A DNA stretch of 64,000 nucleotides from Molossus alvarezi (Eukaryota; Chordata; Mammalia; Chiroptera; Molossidae): assembly GCA_037176705.1 (NCBI GenBank), contig CM073896.1, positions 22,332,708 to 22,396,707 of the forward strand, written 5' to 3'. The notes beneath the pieces were generated by a model that was not told the origin of the DNA, did not search any database, and was given only the letters and a program-made list of their open reading frames with translations. This document shows, piece by piece, positions 24,954 through 36,428 of this stretch. Position numbers and translations under genes: made by a program. Each line of letters opens with the position of its first letter. The stretch's first letter is position 1.

Positions 24954-25059
24954 AGCCCCAACCTGTTTGGCTCAGTGGTTGGAGCGTTGGTCTGCAGACC
25001 AGAGAATCCTGGGTTCGGTTCCTGCTGGGGGCACTTACAAAAAAATAAATAAAAACACA
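24954..25059 (+). mobile_element. Head-only minimal SINE with perfect 17-bp duplication
   Basis: It holds just a tRNA-like head, with A box TGGCTCAGTGG and B box GGTTCGGTTCC, and then goes straight from GGGGGCACTTAC into an A-rich tail. The whole SINE body (hairpin, CT-rich part, GGGTGAGGAT end) is absent. The flanks carry a 17-bp repeat TAAAAGCAAGGAGTCCT at 24937-24953 and 25060-25076. It therefore inserted in this short form and did not lose its body later. Confidence 0.9.
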
Positions 25060-25076
25060 TAAAAGCAAGGAGTCCT

Positions 25077-26040
25077 TCCTGCATCTGCTTCTCAACCTCC
25101 TTTCGCTCTTTTTCCAAACCTTGCTTTCCGTGGCCTGGTCATTTTATTTGAGCTCCTGATATCACAAGATAAGGACATTCAGCAGAAGTTTGAGGGAAAA
25201 TAATCTTTCAGCTTCAACTCTTATGCCAGAGAACCTATAGCGCTTTACCAATTGACTTCCTCTGGCCAGACTTTGGAGACGATGCAGAAATGGGGTTTCC
25301 ATCCGTCCAGAGGTTACCTAAATCAAAGGTGTGTGGATTTGAGGGCCGACAGGCACACATGTGGGATACAGCTACCCATTCAAACTGGCTTTGATAGTTT
25401 TCAAGTTTTGCTTCCCACAAACATGCTATCTAGAGGAATTCATACTTCAGTTCCGCCATGGACCCCTTATGAGAACACCTCAGAGGCTGAGAATTACTTG
25501 GACAAATGGATATATCTATTTATTTATTTATAGTTTTGTTTTTTTTTTTAATCATCTGTGTAGTTGCTTCTTGTTTGATAAGGAGAGGGTGATCGTTACT
25601 TCCAGCTGGTAGGAACATTTCTAAAGAGGAATTTTAAAGTATTACAGATCAGGCAAGAGAGCCCAAGTGATTAAACAAAAATAGTCTGAGTTCTCATTAC
25701 TTAATTCAATTAAGTATAGGTTAAGCAGGAAAATCTATTGTTGTGACTGACCCTTATTGGGGAAGCCTTTTGTAATGCGCTTTATACCTTTCTTTTCCTC
25801 GGAAGGATAATGTAGTAGTAGTAATTAAATCATCTCATTACAGAACTTTCAGTGACACAGGATCATGATTCTGAACAGGAATCCTCATTGCACAGTGAAT
25901 TTAATATGGAGAAGGTGGGAATGGGTGTTTCCTTATGACTGGCTATACTTTGGAATTTGCTTTTTTGGACATACTTTCTTGAAATGAAATCCTGATCTTA
26001 GTTCATTTCCTTGGAAAGGAAGACATCAAGAGAGATTCAT
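25077..26040. other. Unique sequence
   Basis: No repeat or gene recognised before the HAL1-like element. Confidence 0.4.
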
Positions 26041-26424
26041 ATTCTCTCTCTCTTATTTTTTAAACTTATCTTTATTGTTGAATGTATTACAGATGCCCTT
26101 CCTTTTCCCCGTATTGATCCCTCTCCTCCCTACTCCCGCCCCCATCCTGTCTTCCCCACACTATTGTCTGTGTCCTTTGGTTATACATATATGCATATAA
26201 GTTGTTTGGTGTGTCTCTTCCCACCCCTACTCGTTTCCCTTTGAGGTTTGTCAGTCGAACAACCAATTTGTACTTCTTAATTCCTTCATTTTTTTGCCCA
26301 TCCCCCAACACCCCTCCCATCTGGCAACCAACAAAATGTTCTCTGTATCTATGAGTCTGTTCTGTTCTGCTTGTTCATTTTGTTTGTAGATTCAATTGTT
26401 GACAGATATGTATTTAGTGCTATT

Positions 26425-26646
26425 TTATTGTTCATATTTTTTATCTTTTTCTTCAAGAAGACCCTTCAACAATTCATAAAATACTGGTTTGGTGGTGATG
26501 AACTTTTTCAGCTTTTTTTTGTCTGGGAAACTCTTGATATGTCCATTGATTCTAAATGATAGCTTTGCAGGACAGAGTAATCTTTGTTGTAGGTCCTTGC
26601 TTTCCACCACTTTGAATATGTCTTGCCAATACCTTCTGGCCTGCAA
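26425..26646 (-). pseudogene. L1-type ORF1 C-terminal domain remnant
   Basis: Readable frame of 73 codons from the ORF1p C-terminal, nucleic-acid-binding region. It keeps the pattern QARR, then KDLQQRLLCPAKLSFRINGH, FPDKKKL, TTKPVFYELLKGLL and a stop soon after. Known ORF1p is an RNA-binding trimeric chaperone. Upstream sequence (to about 27450) is still ORF1-like but frames are broken. It belongs to the HAL1-like element. Confidence 0.75.
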
Positions 26647-27117
26647 AGTTTCTTTTGGGAAATTAGCTGACAGTCTTATGGGAGCTCCCTTGTAGGTAAA
26701 TAACTGCTTTTCTGTTGCTGTTTTGAAGATTCTCTCTTTGTCTTTAACATTTTACATTTCGATGATGATGTGTCTTGGTGTGGGCCTCTTTGAGTTCATC
26801 TTGTTTGGTATTCTGTGCTTTCTGGACTTGTATCTCTATTTCATTCACCAACTTAAGAAGGTTTTCTGAAAAAAAAATTTTTTTTTTTTCCTGAATAGAT
26901 TTTCAATTTCTTGCTCTCTCTTCTCCTTCTGGCACCTCCATGATGTGAATGTTGGTATGCTTGAAGCATACCAGAGGTTCCTTACACTATCCTCATTTTT
27001 TTGGATTGTTTTTCTTTTTGCTGTTCTGATTGGGTGTTTTTGCTTCCTTATATTCCAAATCGATGGTTTGCTCTTGGCTTTACCTATTCTACTATTGATT
27101 CCCTGTAAATTTTCTTT

Positions 27118-27329
27118 TTAAAAAAAATTTTTTCCCCTTTATTGAGAGCAGAAGTGAGAGGGAGAGAGAGATAGAAACACTGATGAGAGAGAACATCGCT
27201 GACCACCTCCTGTATGCCCCACACTGGGGATTGGGCCCACAACCTAGGTGTGTGCCCTGACCAGATATTGAACAGGCGACCTCTTAGTGTATGGGACGAT
27301 ACTCAACCACTGAGCCACACTGGCCGGAC
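27118..27329 (-). mobile_element. Ves-type SINE (family B) inside HAL1
   Basis: Minus-strand family-B SINE with a CCGGCCAGTGTGGCTCAGTGG head, GGGCACACACCTAGGTTGTG region and A-rich tail. It interrupts the HAL1 between CCCTGTAAATTTTCTT and TAAATTATTCTTTATTTTAG. The second HAL1 copy is continuous here (CCCTGTAAATAATTCTTCAT), which shows the empty site and an approximate TAAATTNTTCTTT duplication. Confidence 0.92.
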
Positions 27330-28259
27330 TAAATTATTCTTTATTTTAGTAAGTGCTTCCTTTATTTCTGACTGGTCATTTTTTTTATGCTCTTGAGGCC
27401 CTCACTAAGTTCATTGAGCATTCTCGCAACCAGGGTTTTGAACTCTGCATCTGTTAGATTGCTTATCTCCATTTTGTTTAGTTCTATTCCTGGAGTTTTG
27501 TTCTGTGATTTCATTTGGGACATGTTTCTTTGTCTCCTCCTTTTGGCTGCCTCCCTGTGTTTGTTTCTACATATTAGGTAGAGTTGCTATGTCCTCTAGG
27601 CTTTGTAGGGTGGCCTACTGTAGTAGGTATCCTTTGGGTCCAGTGGCACAGCCTCTCTGACCACCCCATCTGGGCCATTGAGGTGCACCCCATGTGTGGA
27701 CTATCTACTTTTCTGTTGTAATTGAGTCTTGATTGATAATGGGCACATCAGTGGGAAGGATTTACTCAGGCTACAAAGACTGGCTGCGCCCACTGACCAG
27801 TGACCTCTAACACCTTGGAGTATCAGCTGTGCAGGGCTCACCACACAGAGCAAGACTTACTTTATCAGGGCTCTAGTACCCATTGAGTCTACTCCTTGAG
27901 CATGTCCCTTGGGCAGGTGGTTGAGTGATGCTGCTTTGCCATGGTTTGAAGCTGTCTACTGGGTGTGCTAGCCTGGGGGCAATGTCAGCCACTGCCTGTG
28001 TTCTACCCAAGGCTACCAGGCATAAGCTACAAAGCCATCTGTAGATGGCTGCTTCTTGTGCTGGGCTTAGAGGTTCCCAGGCAAAGCCAAGTTGTGAACC
28101 AAGGCCGATTGCTCCTACTGCTGGGCCTGGGGCCAAGTAGGGAGAGGGATGGGGCTTGCTAAGGCCAGATGCAAATTTTTTGAGAGAATTTGTGAAAATC
28201 TGAAACATGAACCAAGACAGGTCCATGCTATGGTAAAGCCATGAGATGAAAAAGGTTAA

Positions 28260-29245
28260 AAATTGCTGCTCTACACTACTAAATCTGGACGTTACACCAA
28301 ACACAAAATGCTTGTCTCTCTGTTTCCTCATATTTATCCTTATTGACACAACTACCTTAGTTCCAGTCCCCAGTATCTCTCATGGTCTTTGCAAAATAAT
28401 CCTAGCTACTTTCCTTGTCTTTACAATTATTTCCTTAAAACGAGAATCTGACCACATCCTTCATTACTTAAAGCTCCTCAGTAATTCTTTAATCCTACAG
28501 AATCAAGTCCAACCTCCATAATAGAGCATGCCGGGCCCTAAATGATCTTGCCCTGCCTTTTATCATTCACATATTTCTTGTTTCAAACTAGATGAGAAAA
28601 ACAGAGCTGCTTTGGGGTCTCAATATATATCATGATGCTAATCACCTCAATATTGTTGCTAAAATTCCCACTCTGAGACTGGCCGGTATGGCCCATTTGT
28701 TGAGTGTCAACTTATGCATCAAGAGGTCACTGGTTCGATTCCTGGTCAGGGCACATGCCCAGGCTGTGGGCCTCATCCCCAGTGGGGGGTATGCAGGAGG
28801 CGGCCAGTCAATATTCTCTCTCTCTGATGTCTCTCTCTCTCTCTCCCTCTCTATTCTTCTCTCTCTAAAGATCAATAAAGAAAAAAAAATTGCTTGCTTT
28901 TAGAACAAATAAAATTTACACTCTGGGAAGTTCTCCTTATACCTTTTTCCTTTGTCAGCTCCACTTAGACTTTAAGGTCGGGTTTACACACCACTGCAGA
29001 AAGCTTTCCTGGGCATTTTCCTCTGCCATTCACAGATGCGGGGGGCTGGGTTAGGTGCCCCTTCTGTTCTGCAACACCAACACAGAGCGCTTCCATGTGA
29101 TTTCTACACTGGATGCTATTGCTTACTAAATTTTCTTCCCTACATTAGCTTCTTGTAAGAATTTATTTATTTTTCCATCTCTAACACCCTGAAGTGTATC
29201 TGTACAGAGTAGATGCTGGAAAAAAATTGTTGACTGAATAAGATA
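28260..29245 (+). mobile_element. LINE-2 3' part, sense, split by a SINE
   Basis: AATCTGACCACATCCTTCAT, AAAGCTCCTCAGTAATTCTT, GCCGGGCCCTAAATGATCTT, CTGCAGAAAGCTTTCCTGGG, TAGCTTCTTGTAAGAATTTA and GTAGATGCTGGAAAAAAATT follow L2 order up to the 3' end. A SINE sits at 28676-28890. It abuts the 5' end of the HAL1-like element. Confidence 0.65.
28676..28890 (+). mobile_element. Ves-type SINE (family B)
   Basis: GACTGGCCGGTATGGCCCAT head with a degraded A box, B box GGTTCGATTCC, GGGCACATGCCCAGGCTGTG, a CT-rich stretch and an ATCAATAAAGAAAAAAAA tail. It is inserted in an L2. No clean duplication was found. Confidence 0.9.
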
Positions 29246-30428
29246 ATAATGGGAATGTTCCTGGGAAGCCTTCAAACGTGTTTTGTCACATTTAATCATC
29301 AGTGACATACATATGCTCTAGAAAGTCTTCTATGTGGATGAGAACTTGGATTAGTAGCACTCACTTCCCTTTCTCATTCAGAGTCCTTCGACAATCCCCA
29401 GACCTGCGGACAGGATCAGGTAAGGGGCAAGAAGCCTGGCCTTTGCTCACAGAGGCTTACGAGTTTTAATTATCTGAAACATTGCTTACAGGTATTACAA
29501 TAAAGTCAAACCTTTATATTTATAGCAAATGAGATTAATAAAATATGTTGACACTTAGGTAGTGTTTACTATAATCCTGACTCTTGATTGAAAAGATTAT
29601 AACATCATAACTGTGATAATCCTGTCGTTCAGCTCGATGCCATTATCAAGCAACAGGCATTTATTTATAAGTGCCTAGAACACTGTGAGGAATTTAAGTG
29701 AGTACAATTTCAGGATTACGTCTGAGCATGGCTGAGGAGTGGGCTGATAAATCTTATTAAGGGAAGTAAATAAATTGGATTTAGATTAATATAAGATAAA
29801 GAGATTGGGCCACATTAAAGAATGGTTAGAAGACCTGGCAGACAGTAAAAATGGATTGATACCACAACAGAAGTTATTTTAATGCCATATAAAGAATAAA
29901 AGGGGAGAAGAACACAAAATATAGTAACATGTTAAGAGTGGAATTTAGTTATTGGCATATGGGTGCTTACTGTAAAAAAATCTTTGATTTATCATTATGA
30001 TTGTAACTTTTTACAATAAAATGTTTGAAAATGTGCATGTAGACAGTAATTCCAGCCATGTGTTAAGTGCATATGAAAAATCGAAAGGAAATGGCCTGAC
30101 TGGGTATTTGAGCTAAAAAACAAGAGTTAAACATATTTATTTTTCATGATTTATAATTTAAGAACATTTAAAAAGTAAAGGCAAAGCAGTGTTAACTAAG
30201 TTTGATTCAGAAATGAGAAATTCTTGATCAAAATATAGGAGAGAGAAGACCTGTATTACTTTTTTTTTTTTTTTTAACAGAAAGAAAATTGAAATTTATT
30301 GCAATATAAAGAGAAATTACTTTTATATGGTGGGTGCATAAGTGAAATATCAAACCAACTTTTAAATATTAGCACTAATATTAGAACAGTGATGGCATAG
30401 ATAAAATATCTTTAAATATTCTATTTTG
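29246..30428. other. Unique AT-rich sequence
   Basis: A T-tract lies at about 30260-30277. No family or exon recognised. Confidence 0.4.
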
Positions 30429-30916
30429 TTTTTATTACATTCTTTACCGATAATTTACCCCAGAATTTGTGGCAAAACAAGGGGCAGAGTCTGAAGCCAA
30501 ACACCTCCACTCAAATTCAGGCTATACCACTTACACTCTGACCTTAAGTGAGTACCTTAACTTTGTGCAGTGACATAATTTGTTCATCTTTAAAATGGAA
30601 ATTATAATAATTGTACCTACAGCATAAGACTGTTTTGAGTACTGCATAAGTTAATATGAGGCAAGCACTTTCAACAGCATCTTTTACATAGTAATTACTA
30701 TGTATGTTTTTGCTACCAATATTATTATTTCTTTGTTGTATAATAGTAGTAAGCAGATGACACAGATATTAGAAAAAAGTAAAATAGTCAGATCCATTTC
30801 TTCTGTGGCCCATCATTCAAGAATCCAACCATTCCACTGAGATGTTTGAAAAGAGAAAGAGATTTTGTCACAAATTCTGGGGTAAATTATTGGTAAAAAA
30901 AAAAAATGTAATAAAG
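30429..30916. repeat. Inverted repeat, about 50-bp arms, around a MIR
   Basis: The left arm at 30431-30477 and right arm at 30863-30914 are reverse complements: both carry ACAAATTCTGGGGTAAATTA. Only two substitutions and a poly-A expansion (about 30895-30905) separate them. The roughly 385-bp spacer holds a sense MIR and unmatched DNA. I do not know its origin. Confidence 0.85.
30480..30740 (+). mobile_element. MIR SINE, sense
   Basis: GGCAGAGTCTGAAGCCAAAC, CAGGCTATACCACTTACACT, CTGACCTTAAGTGAGTACCT, GTTCATCTTTAAAATGGAAA, GACTGTTTTGAGTACTGCAT and AAGTTAATATGAGGCAAGCA follow the MIR consensus order almost end to end. Confidence 0.78.
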
Positions 30917-30919
30917 ACC

Positions 30920-31090
30920 TGCATGACTTTTGATGAATTACTTACTCTTAAGTTTTCTCCACCTCAGTTTCCCTTTTAGAAAACTGTGACAAACAATACC
31001 ACCAACTTCCTGAGGTTATCAGGAATGCATGCTTTGATACAGGTGAAGTGCATAAGATAGGGCTTAGCACCTGGTAAATATTGCCTAATA
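30920..31090 (+). mobile_element. MIR fragment, sense
   Basis: ATTACTTACTCTTAAGTTTT, CCTCAGTTTCCCTTTTAGAA and GGGCTTAGCACCTGGTAAAT give the MIR middle and 3' end. Confidence 0.6.
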
Positions 31091-32479
31091 CTTCAGGAAA
31101 CGATATCTTAGAAAATAATTACTACACGAATAGTAATAATTCCACAGTATTGTGTTTATTAGGTGGTACACTCTTAAACTCCTGGCACAGACAAGATGAA
31201 CTTTCTTCTTTCTTTTTCTTCTTCTTTTTTTCTGACAGGCGGTGGTTTTTCCTTAGAGCTTGTTGAGTGTTTAGAAAAGCTTGGGAAAGACTCTCAAGTG
31301 TGTCAGAGTTGTGATAGAGGGATAGCAGCCCTCTCAGGAAGTCAGGAGTAGTGTTCGGTTTCCACAGAGCACCCTTTGATCCTGCTGTTTAGAGAACAAA
31401 ACAGATTCCTGTAGCTGTTAGCCTATTAGCACTCCCTGGGGAGAGAACTTGATCAGGAGCCAGTCACTCAACAGAAAAGCAAAGCACAAAGAACAAGGCA
31501 TCTCTTGAGGTTCAGTGGCTGATTTCTGTGCTGTCATTGATTTCTTACCTCGAACGATGGTGAGAGTCTGTGTAAATGCAGCTGTCCACGCAGTGGTTTG
31601 TAGTCCAACTTGCAGACTTCATTATGGAGGCTCGTTTTCTCTTTCTGAGCTCCTTTTACTCTGAGATGATAAATGGCTGCCCTGGTTGGAAGGGGTTCTA
31701 AGATTATAGGTTGTGGTTTAAGTACATATCCTATCTTTTCCCGATCCCCCCAAAATGATATGGAGGATTCCTTTCATTAATTCATTTCTTTTTAATAAAC
31801 ATGGGCTGCCTTTTATGGATACTTTACAGATTCCCTGGCTAAGAAATCCTGAACCAGATAAATCCCAAATATAGAAATCACTATGCCAGGGCAGGGGGTT
31901 CCCTAAGGGTCCTTACTTAGCTGAGGGAGCTGTAGCCAGAGCTGTGTGCCTGGATGAGCAAATGAGTCAGGGAAAGATGGACCCATATGCAGGGTAGTAC
32001 TTCGTTCCCTTCTTGCCTCAGACCAAACTCTTGCTGGGGATAATACGGTTGTTAGGCTGTATTTGCTATCTTGAGAATTATACCTACTCCAATTATACCT
32101 AACCTAAGAGAGGACAGTCGGGTTTGTACTGTTGTACCATTAGCAACGTAAAAATGCTTCCTAGCCAAGACATGTCAATGAGTAATCTTTCTCCCTCATT
32201 TTCTGACTTCCTGGCTTTCCTTAAAGACAGGTTTGCTGCTGCTTCTATCTCTGAACCTGGAATCAAGGATGTGACATGTAGTGAGTATTACACGAAGGTG
32301 CGATGTGCGAGGGAATCGAGTGAATGAGGGGGTTAGTACATCTGTTATAATAACACAGCCTAGAAATATGGGCATTTTGATCATTTCAGCCATCGTTATT
32401 TTACATATTTTTTTGCAATACTGAACTTAGAAGTCATTTTCTTATAACCTATTTCTAAGTTATATCTATTTATATACTT
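31091..32479. other. Unique sequence
   Basis: Nothing recognised. A TTC-rich tract is near 31203-31235. Confidence 0.4.
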
Positions 32480-32611
32480 TTGAAGTAACATTTTCCCAAC
32501 TCTAAGTGTAACATATGCCCATAGGGGGAAAAAGAAAATATAAAAATATTTTTAAATGTCAATTACACATTTTTTCTATGCTCACAAATGACCACAGTTA
32601 GCATTTTGGCC

Positions 32612-32645
<34 letters not shown>

Positions 32646-32900
32646 AATAAAGTTTAGATTCTAAAGATGACTGTACCATGGTACATATTAACCCATCCTC
32701 TATTGATTAACATTTAGGTTGTTTTAATTTTTTGGTATCTTTTAATTAAAAGTACATTTTATTTTAGTCATATTTTTGCAGATATCAAATATATTTTCAT
32801 TAAAATAAGATTTCTATGTACTTGTTTGAGTCTGAATATTTTGAAAAGTGGAATTCACTTATGCAGAATATCTTAATACCAGCACTGAAGATTTGGAATT
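32480..32900 (-). mobile_element. Old LINE-like fragment with (CA)n
   Basis: TTAACCCATCCTCTATTGAT and TTAACATTTAGGTTGTTTTA, then ATTTTTTGGTATC, resemble an old LINE 3' region seen in antisense. The family is not certain. A perfect CA run sits at about 32617-32642. Confidence 0.4.
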
Positions 32901-34679
32901 CAGTTGTCGCAAACACAAACTTTAGCTTTGAAGATATTTTAGGGGGAGCATTTCTTTTCTTACCTTTGAGATGTACACTGACTGTGTTTACCCACATGGT
33001 AATTCCCATCACGTGATCACTGCTGTTAGAGCTCCGTGTGTATTAAAAGTCTGGGCTTCAACATCCAACATGTCTTTTATGTTGCACTACCTCCAGATGA
33101 CATTTCTAGTCTCTTGCCATAAAGCAGCAGCCATTTGTGAATAAATAGTCACAGAACTCTGTTGCTATTCAGATTTGACGGAAGTGAACCAGTTGACTGC
33201 TCACGTATATGTGTGTGTTATATACACAGGCTACATATATATGCGTAAAATGGCAAGATGAATGCAGTATGCTGAATCTTCAGATTTATTGTTCAGGAAG
33301 AGAGAGAGAAGAAAGTGTGAAGAGAATATGGTGTGAATGATGAGGGAATTTAACTCCTTGAGAGAATTAATGAATTAATTCCTTGTCTGTCGAGGCCTTT
33401 TTGCCCCCTTAGTTCTCCTGCCCAGACGTCCCATCTCTTTCATTTTGTCCACATCGTCCACACTTTGATATGCGTGATCTTCTATTTCCATGTATCCATG
33501 GTATTTGAGTTATTCTACTGGTATCTGGACCTCACCTGCGATCTATGCCTTTTTTACCTCAGCCTATTTATTTCTCAGTTCTTGCATCCACTTTACTGGC
33601 CTCAAGTGACAATAAAATAGGATCGTTTAGCAGAAGAGGCTTTTCCTTTCCTCTTCCTGTTCTTCTCATGCTGGGACCATTTCTCTGTTTTTCTTTTTCA
33701 GTGCCATCCCTGTCCCCCCGGTTCCTGGGTCTGTTTCTCATTTTCATTGCAGTGATCCACAAACCTAGGCCACACACCACTCTGCAAACTGGAGACTCAA
33801 TGAGGCACCACAGGGTTGAAGCACATGTCCATAGTAGGGCAGCGGCTCAGGGGGGAGAACCTGAAGCCCCAACAGGGTTCTCCAGTGATGGCACTGAGCC
33901 TTGCCCCAGGTTCTAGTCACTGCTCTTTCCCGTTGCACATGGTAGTTCTGACCTTAGTCTCCATGATTGCTTATTGTGAGCCAAGTCTCTGAGGTCTTGA
34001 GATCCTCTTTGTTTGAGTTTTTCTCACTTGGACTTGGTTGCCTTGGCCAATCTGCCTCTCCTGTCCTCTCCCCTTTCTTCACCTCTCCTCTCCTCTCTCA
34101 GCGTTTGCAGTGAATGTCACAGTAGTTCCACCTCCCTGCGGATTCAACTCTGGGGCCTATGCTTAAAGCTGAGGGGCCTCCTTGTACTGGGTGTCAAGGG
34201 AGATGCTCATTCCTGGAGGACTGTAGATTCTGTCAGATCCTACTTGGCATTTTAAAACATATTTTTCTCACATAAGAGAGGGTTTAAGCATTCTATAAAA
34301 AGAGTCTGCACCTCTCTCTCCATTACCTCAGATCTTTCTTGACTTCCCTTCCTGCCATTTGAAACCAAAGTTTCTATCGTCGAATCTCCTTTACCCTCCA
34401 TCTGAACTCATTTCTTCTCTTCTTGCCTGGATCTTTTGGACAGATGCTTTGATTGTATTTACAGTTTGGTTCTTTATTGCAGGGTCACCATTCAGGGCTA
34501 CCTGTAATTCTTCCTCAGCTCTGCATCCCGCCCACTGAGGTTACTCCCACCGCAACCCTCAGATACATCTGCAGCCCTAGAACCCAGCCCAGAGTAGATG
34601 CAGAGTCTGTGACATGGACTCTAGTGCATGATTTTTCTTTGCTATTAGAGTTGAATAGTACCAAAGATAATTGGCAATG
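32901..34679. other. Unique sequence, pyrimidine-rich near 33.6 and 34.1 kb
   Basis: No defensible exon. The 123-codon frame at 33545-33916 is low-complexity, with no domain. Confidence 0.4.
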
Positions 34680-35165
34680 GAGTGGCATCATTAAGACTTT
34701 AAACTTTGGGCCCTGGCTGGTTTGGCTTAGCAGTTAGAGTGTTGGTCCATGATCCAGAGAGACCCGGGTTTGGTTCCCGCTACGGGCACATACCTCGGTT
34801 GCAGTTTGTCCCCGGCCCTGGTTGGGGTTGTGTGGGTGGCCGCCATTCGATGTGTCTCTCTCACATCGATGTTTTTCTCTCTCTCTTTCTCCCTCTCCCC
34901 CTCCCACTCTATCTGACATGTCTTTGGCGGAGGATAAAAAAAATAATGATAATAATTTAAACTTTGGAATCAGACAAATCTAATTTGGTTATAAGATCCA
35001 GCACTTAAAAACAGAGTGAATTTGCAGAAGTTTACATAACTACTTAGAATTTGAGTTTTTCCACTGATAAAATGAACATGACAAAGGCAGCAACCTTATA
35101 GGCTTCCTATGGGCTTTGAAGTGCTGTTAGTAAAGACTCAGTGCATGCCTAGAACATAAACCGTG
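34680..35165 (+). mobile_element. MIR SINE, sense, split by a younger SINE
   Basis: The left piece ends ACTTTAAACTTTGG and the right piece resumes with TTTGGAATCAGACAAATC, followed by TTTTTCCACTGATAAAATGA, GCTTTGAAGTGCTGTTAGTA and GCATGCCTAGAACATAAACC. The gap is filled by the SINE at 34710-34955. Confidence 0.68.
34710..34955 (+). mobile_element. Ves-type SINE (family A) inside a MIR
   Basis: GCCCTGGCTGGTTTGGCTTA head, B box GGTTTGGTTCC, hairpin region TCGATGTG/CACATCGA, CT-rich part and a GGCGGAGGATAAAAAAAATA end. A 12-bp duplication TTTAAACTTTGG is at 34698-34709 and 34956-34967. Confidence 0.93.
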
Positions 35166-36414
35166 TTTCAGAAGTGATTATTATCATCTTCATTCCTATT
35201 CATATTCGTGAGATTTGCTTTGTAGTGGTCAGTGGGAATTCTAGGACAAAGTCATCTATGTATGCATTTCCACTAAATGTTAAAATCTGGGTAAATTGTG
35301 TTTTTCCAGACCCACCTCTTTTATGATTCTTTTTTTCTTCTTCATATAAGGCGATAGAAACAATCAAAACAACAACAACAACAACAACAAATAATGGTTT
35401 ACATCCTGAAAACAGAAGCCACTGTAATTGTATACATGTACTTGGTGATATGGGGGGACCTCTATGTATGGCCTTTATTTCCACCACCGGGAATAGGGAG
35501 GCCTCACCTCTAAAAGACAGACTACAGTCAAACAGGAATCATGAAGTTTAGGAGAATCTAGGGAATGCTGTGCTAAAAAGAGGAACATATCCATAAAAGA
35601 AAACATTAATTTTACTTCAGACACGGCAGTTTCAATCTGGTTCTCCCCCAGGGTAAAGCTCCCTAATGCTGCCAAATTTTACACGGATAACTTCGTGTGT
35701 TGCATTTGACACTGCACTGTAAGTGGGGTGGGTGGCTAGTTCCTGTGATCCTCCTCTTCTTCGCTGATATTTCCAAAAGATCATTTCCTCTTGCGCTCAT
35801 TGACCTAAAAGTGCAGTGTGGTGAGTAAATCGTGCCTCCCAGGGAGTGCTTCACAGGCAGCCTTTCGATGTGTTCACTACATCCTGACTCTGAGTCACAG
35901 CCCATTCTCCATGGCTCCCAACCATCTGGCTCCGAATATGCTTACTCCCCACACCTGAGACACAGAGGCAGCTAGAGCTATTTCAGGGGACAATTCCCCA
36001 TGCTGCCGCTTAGTCCTGCTATATCAGACAGTTCCTCTGCTTAGATTTACAAAATTCTGGGATTCAAGGGATTTTAGAGAGCACCAAGTTCAGCATTTCC
36101 CAAACCGTAACAAAGTAATGGTACCATCCCAAGAGACCACAATGTGCACAAAAGGGGATGAGATTCTGTGGTCAAACAATTTAGATGAACGTTTTAAAAA
36201 ATATTGTTAAATTCTCTTTAAAGGAACTACGAATCTAAAAACAAACAAACGAAAAAACCACGGAGTATGTATGCATAGCACTGCACGACTTTGTATTGGA
36301 TCTTCTGGTGCACAAACATTATGCAGAATAATTTGGGAAATATCACTGTGATTCCAGTATTTCATTTTACAGATAAAGAAGTTTATCTGTAAAGACAAAA
36401 GCTCTGACTTTAAT
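35166..36414. other. Unique sequence with an (AAC)n run
   Basis: (AAC)n at about 35367-35392. The part 36070-36240 may be an old DNA-element fragment (GCATTTCCCAAACCG, then ATTCTGTGGTCAAAC), but I could not name it. Confidence 0.35.
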
Positions 36415-36428
36415 GAAAATCAGGATCC

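Larger units (their letters stand above)
26041..28245 (-). mobile_element. HAL1-like element (L1 ORF1 only), with L1-type 3' tail
   Basis: Read on the minus strand it runs from a 5' UTR (about 28245-27450) through a degraded ORF1 to a 3' UTR ending at 26041. The ORF1 C-terminal part is readable at 26425-26646 and aligns with the same part of the large L1 here: QARRYWQDIFKVVESKDLQ matches QARRGWHEVIKVMKNKDLN, and FPDKKKL matches FPDRKGL. ORF1 is followed at once by 3' UTR, leaving no room for ORF2. A SINE splits it at 27118-27329. The last 200 bp (26050-26250) resembles young L1 3' UTR, unlike the second HAL1 copy at 39.5 kb. It is inactive, with many stops. Confidence 0.75.

Noticed and set aside
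24954..25040. True tRNA gene
   Set aside because: A and B boxes fit, but the arms do not pair as a cloverleaf and the A-tail with duplication marks a retroposed SINE head.
27873..28349. 158-codon minus-strand ORF
   Set aside because: It lies in the HAL1 5' UTR and crosses into L2; chance frame in GC-richer DNA.
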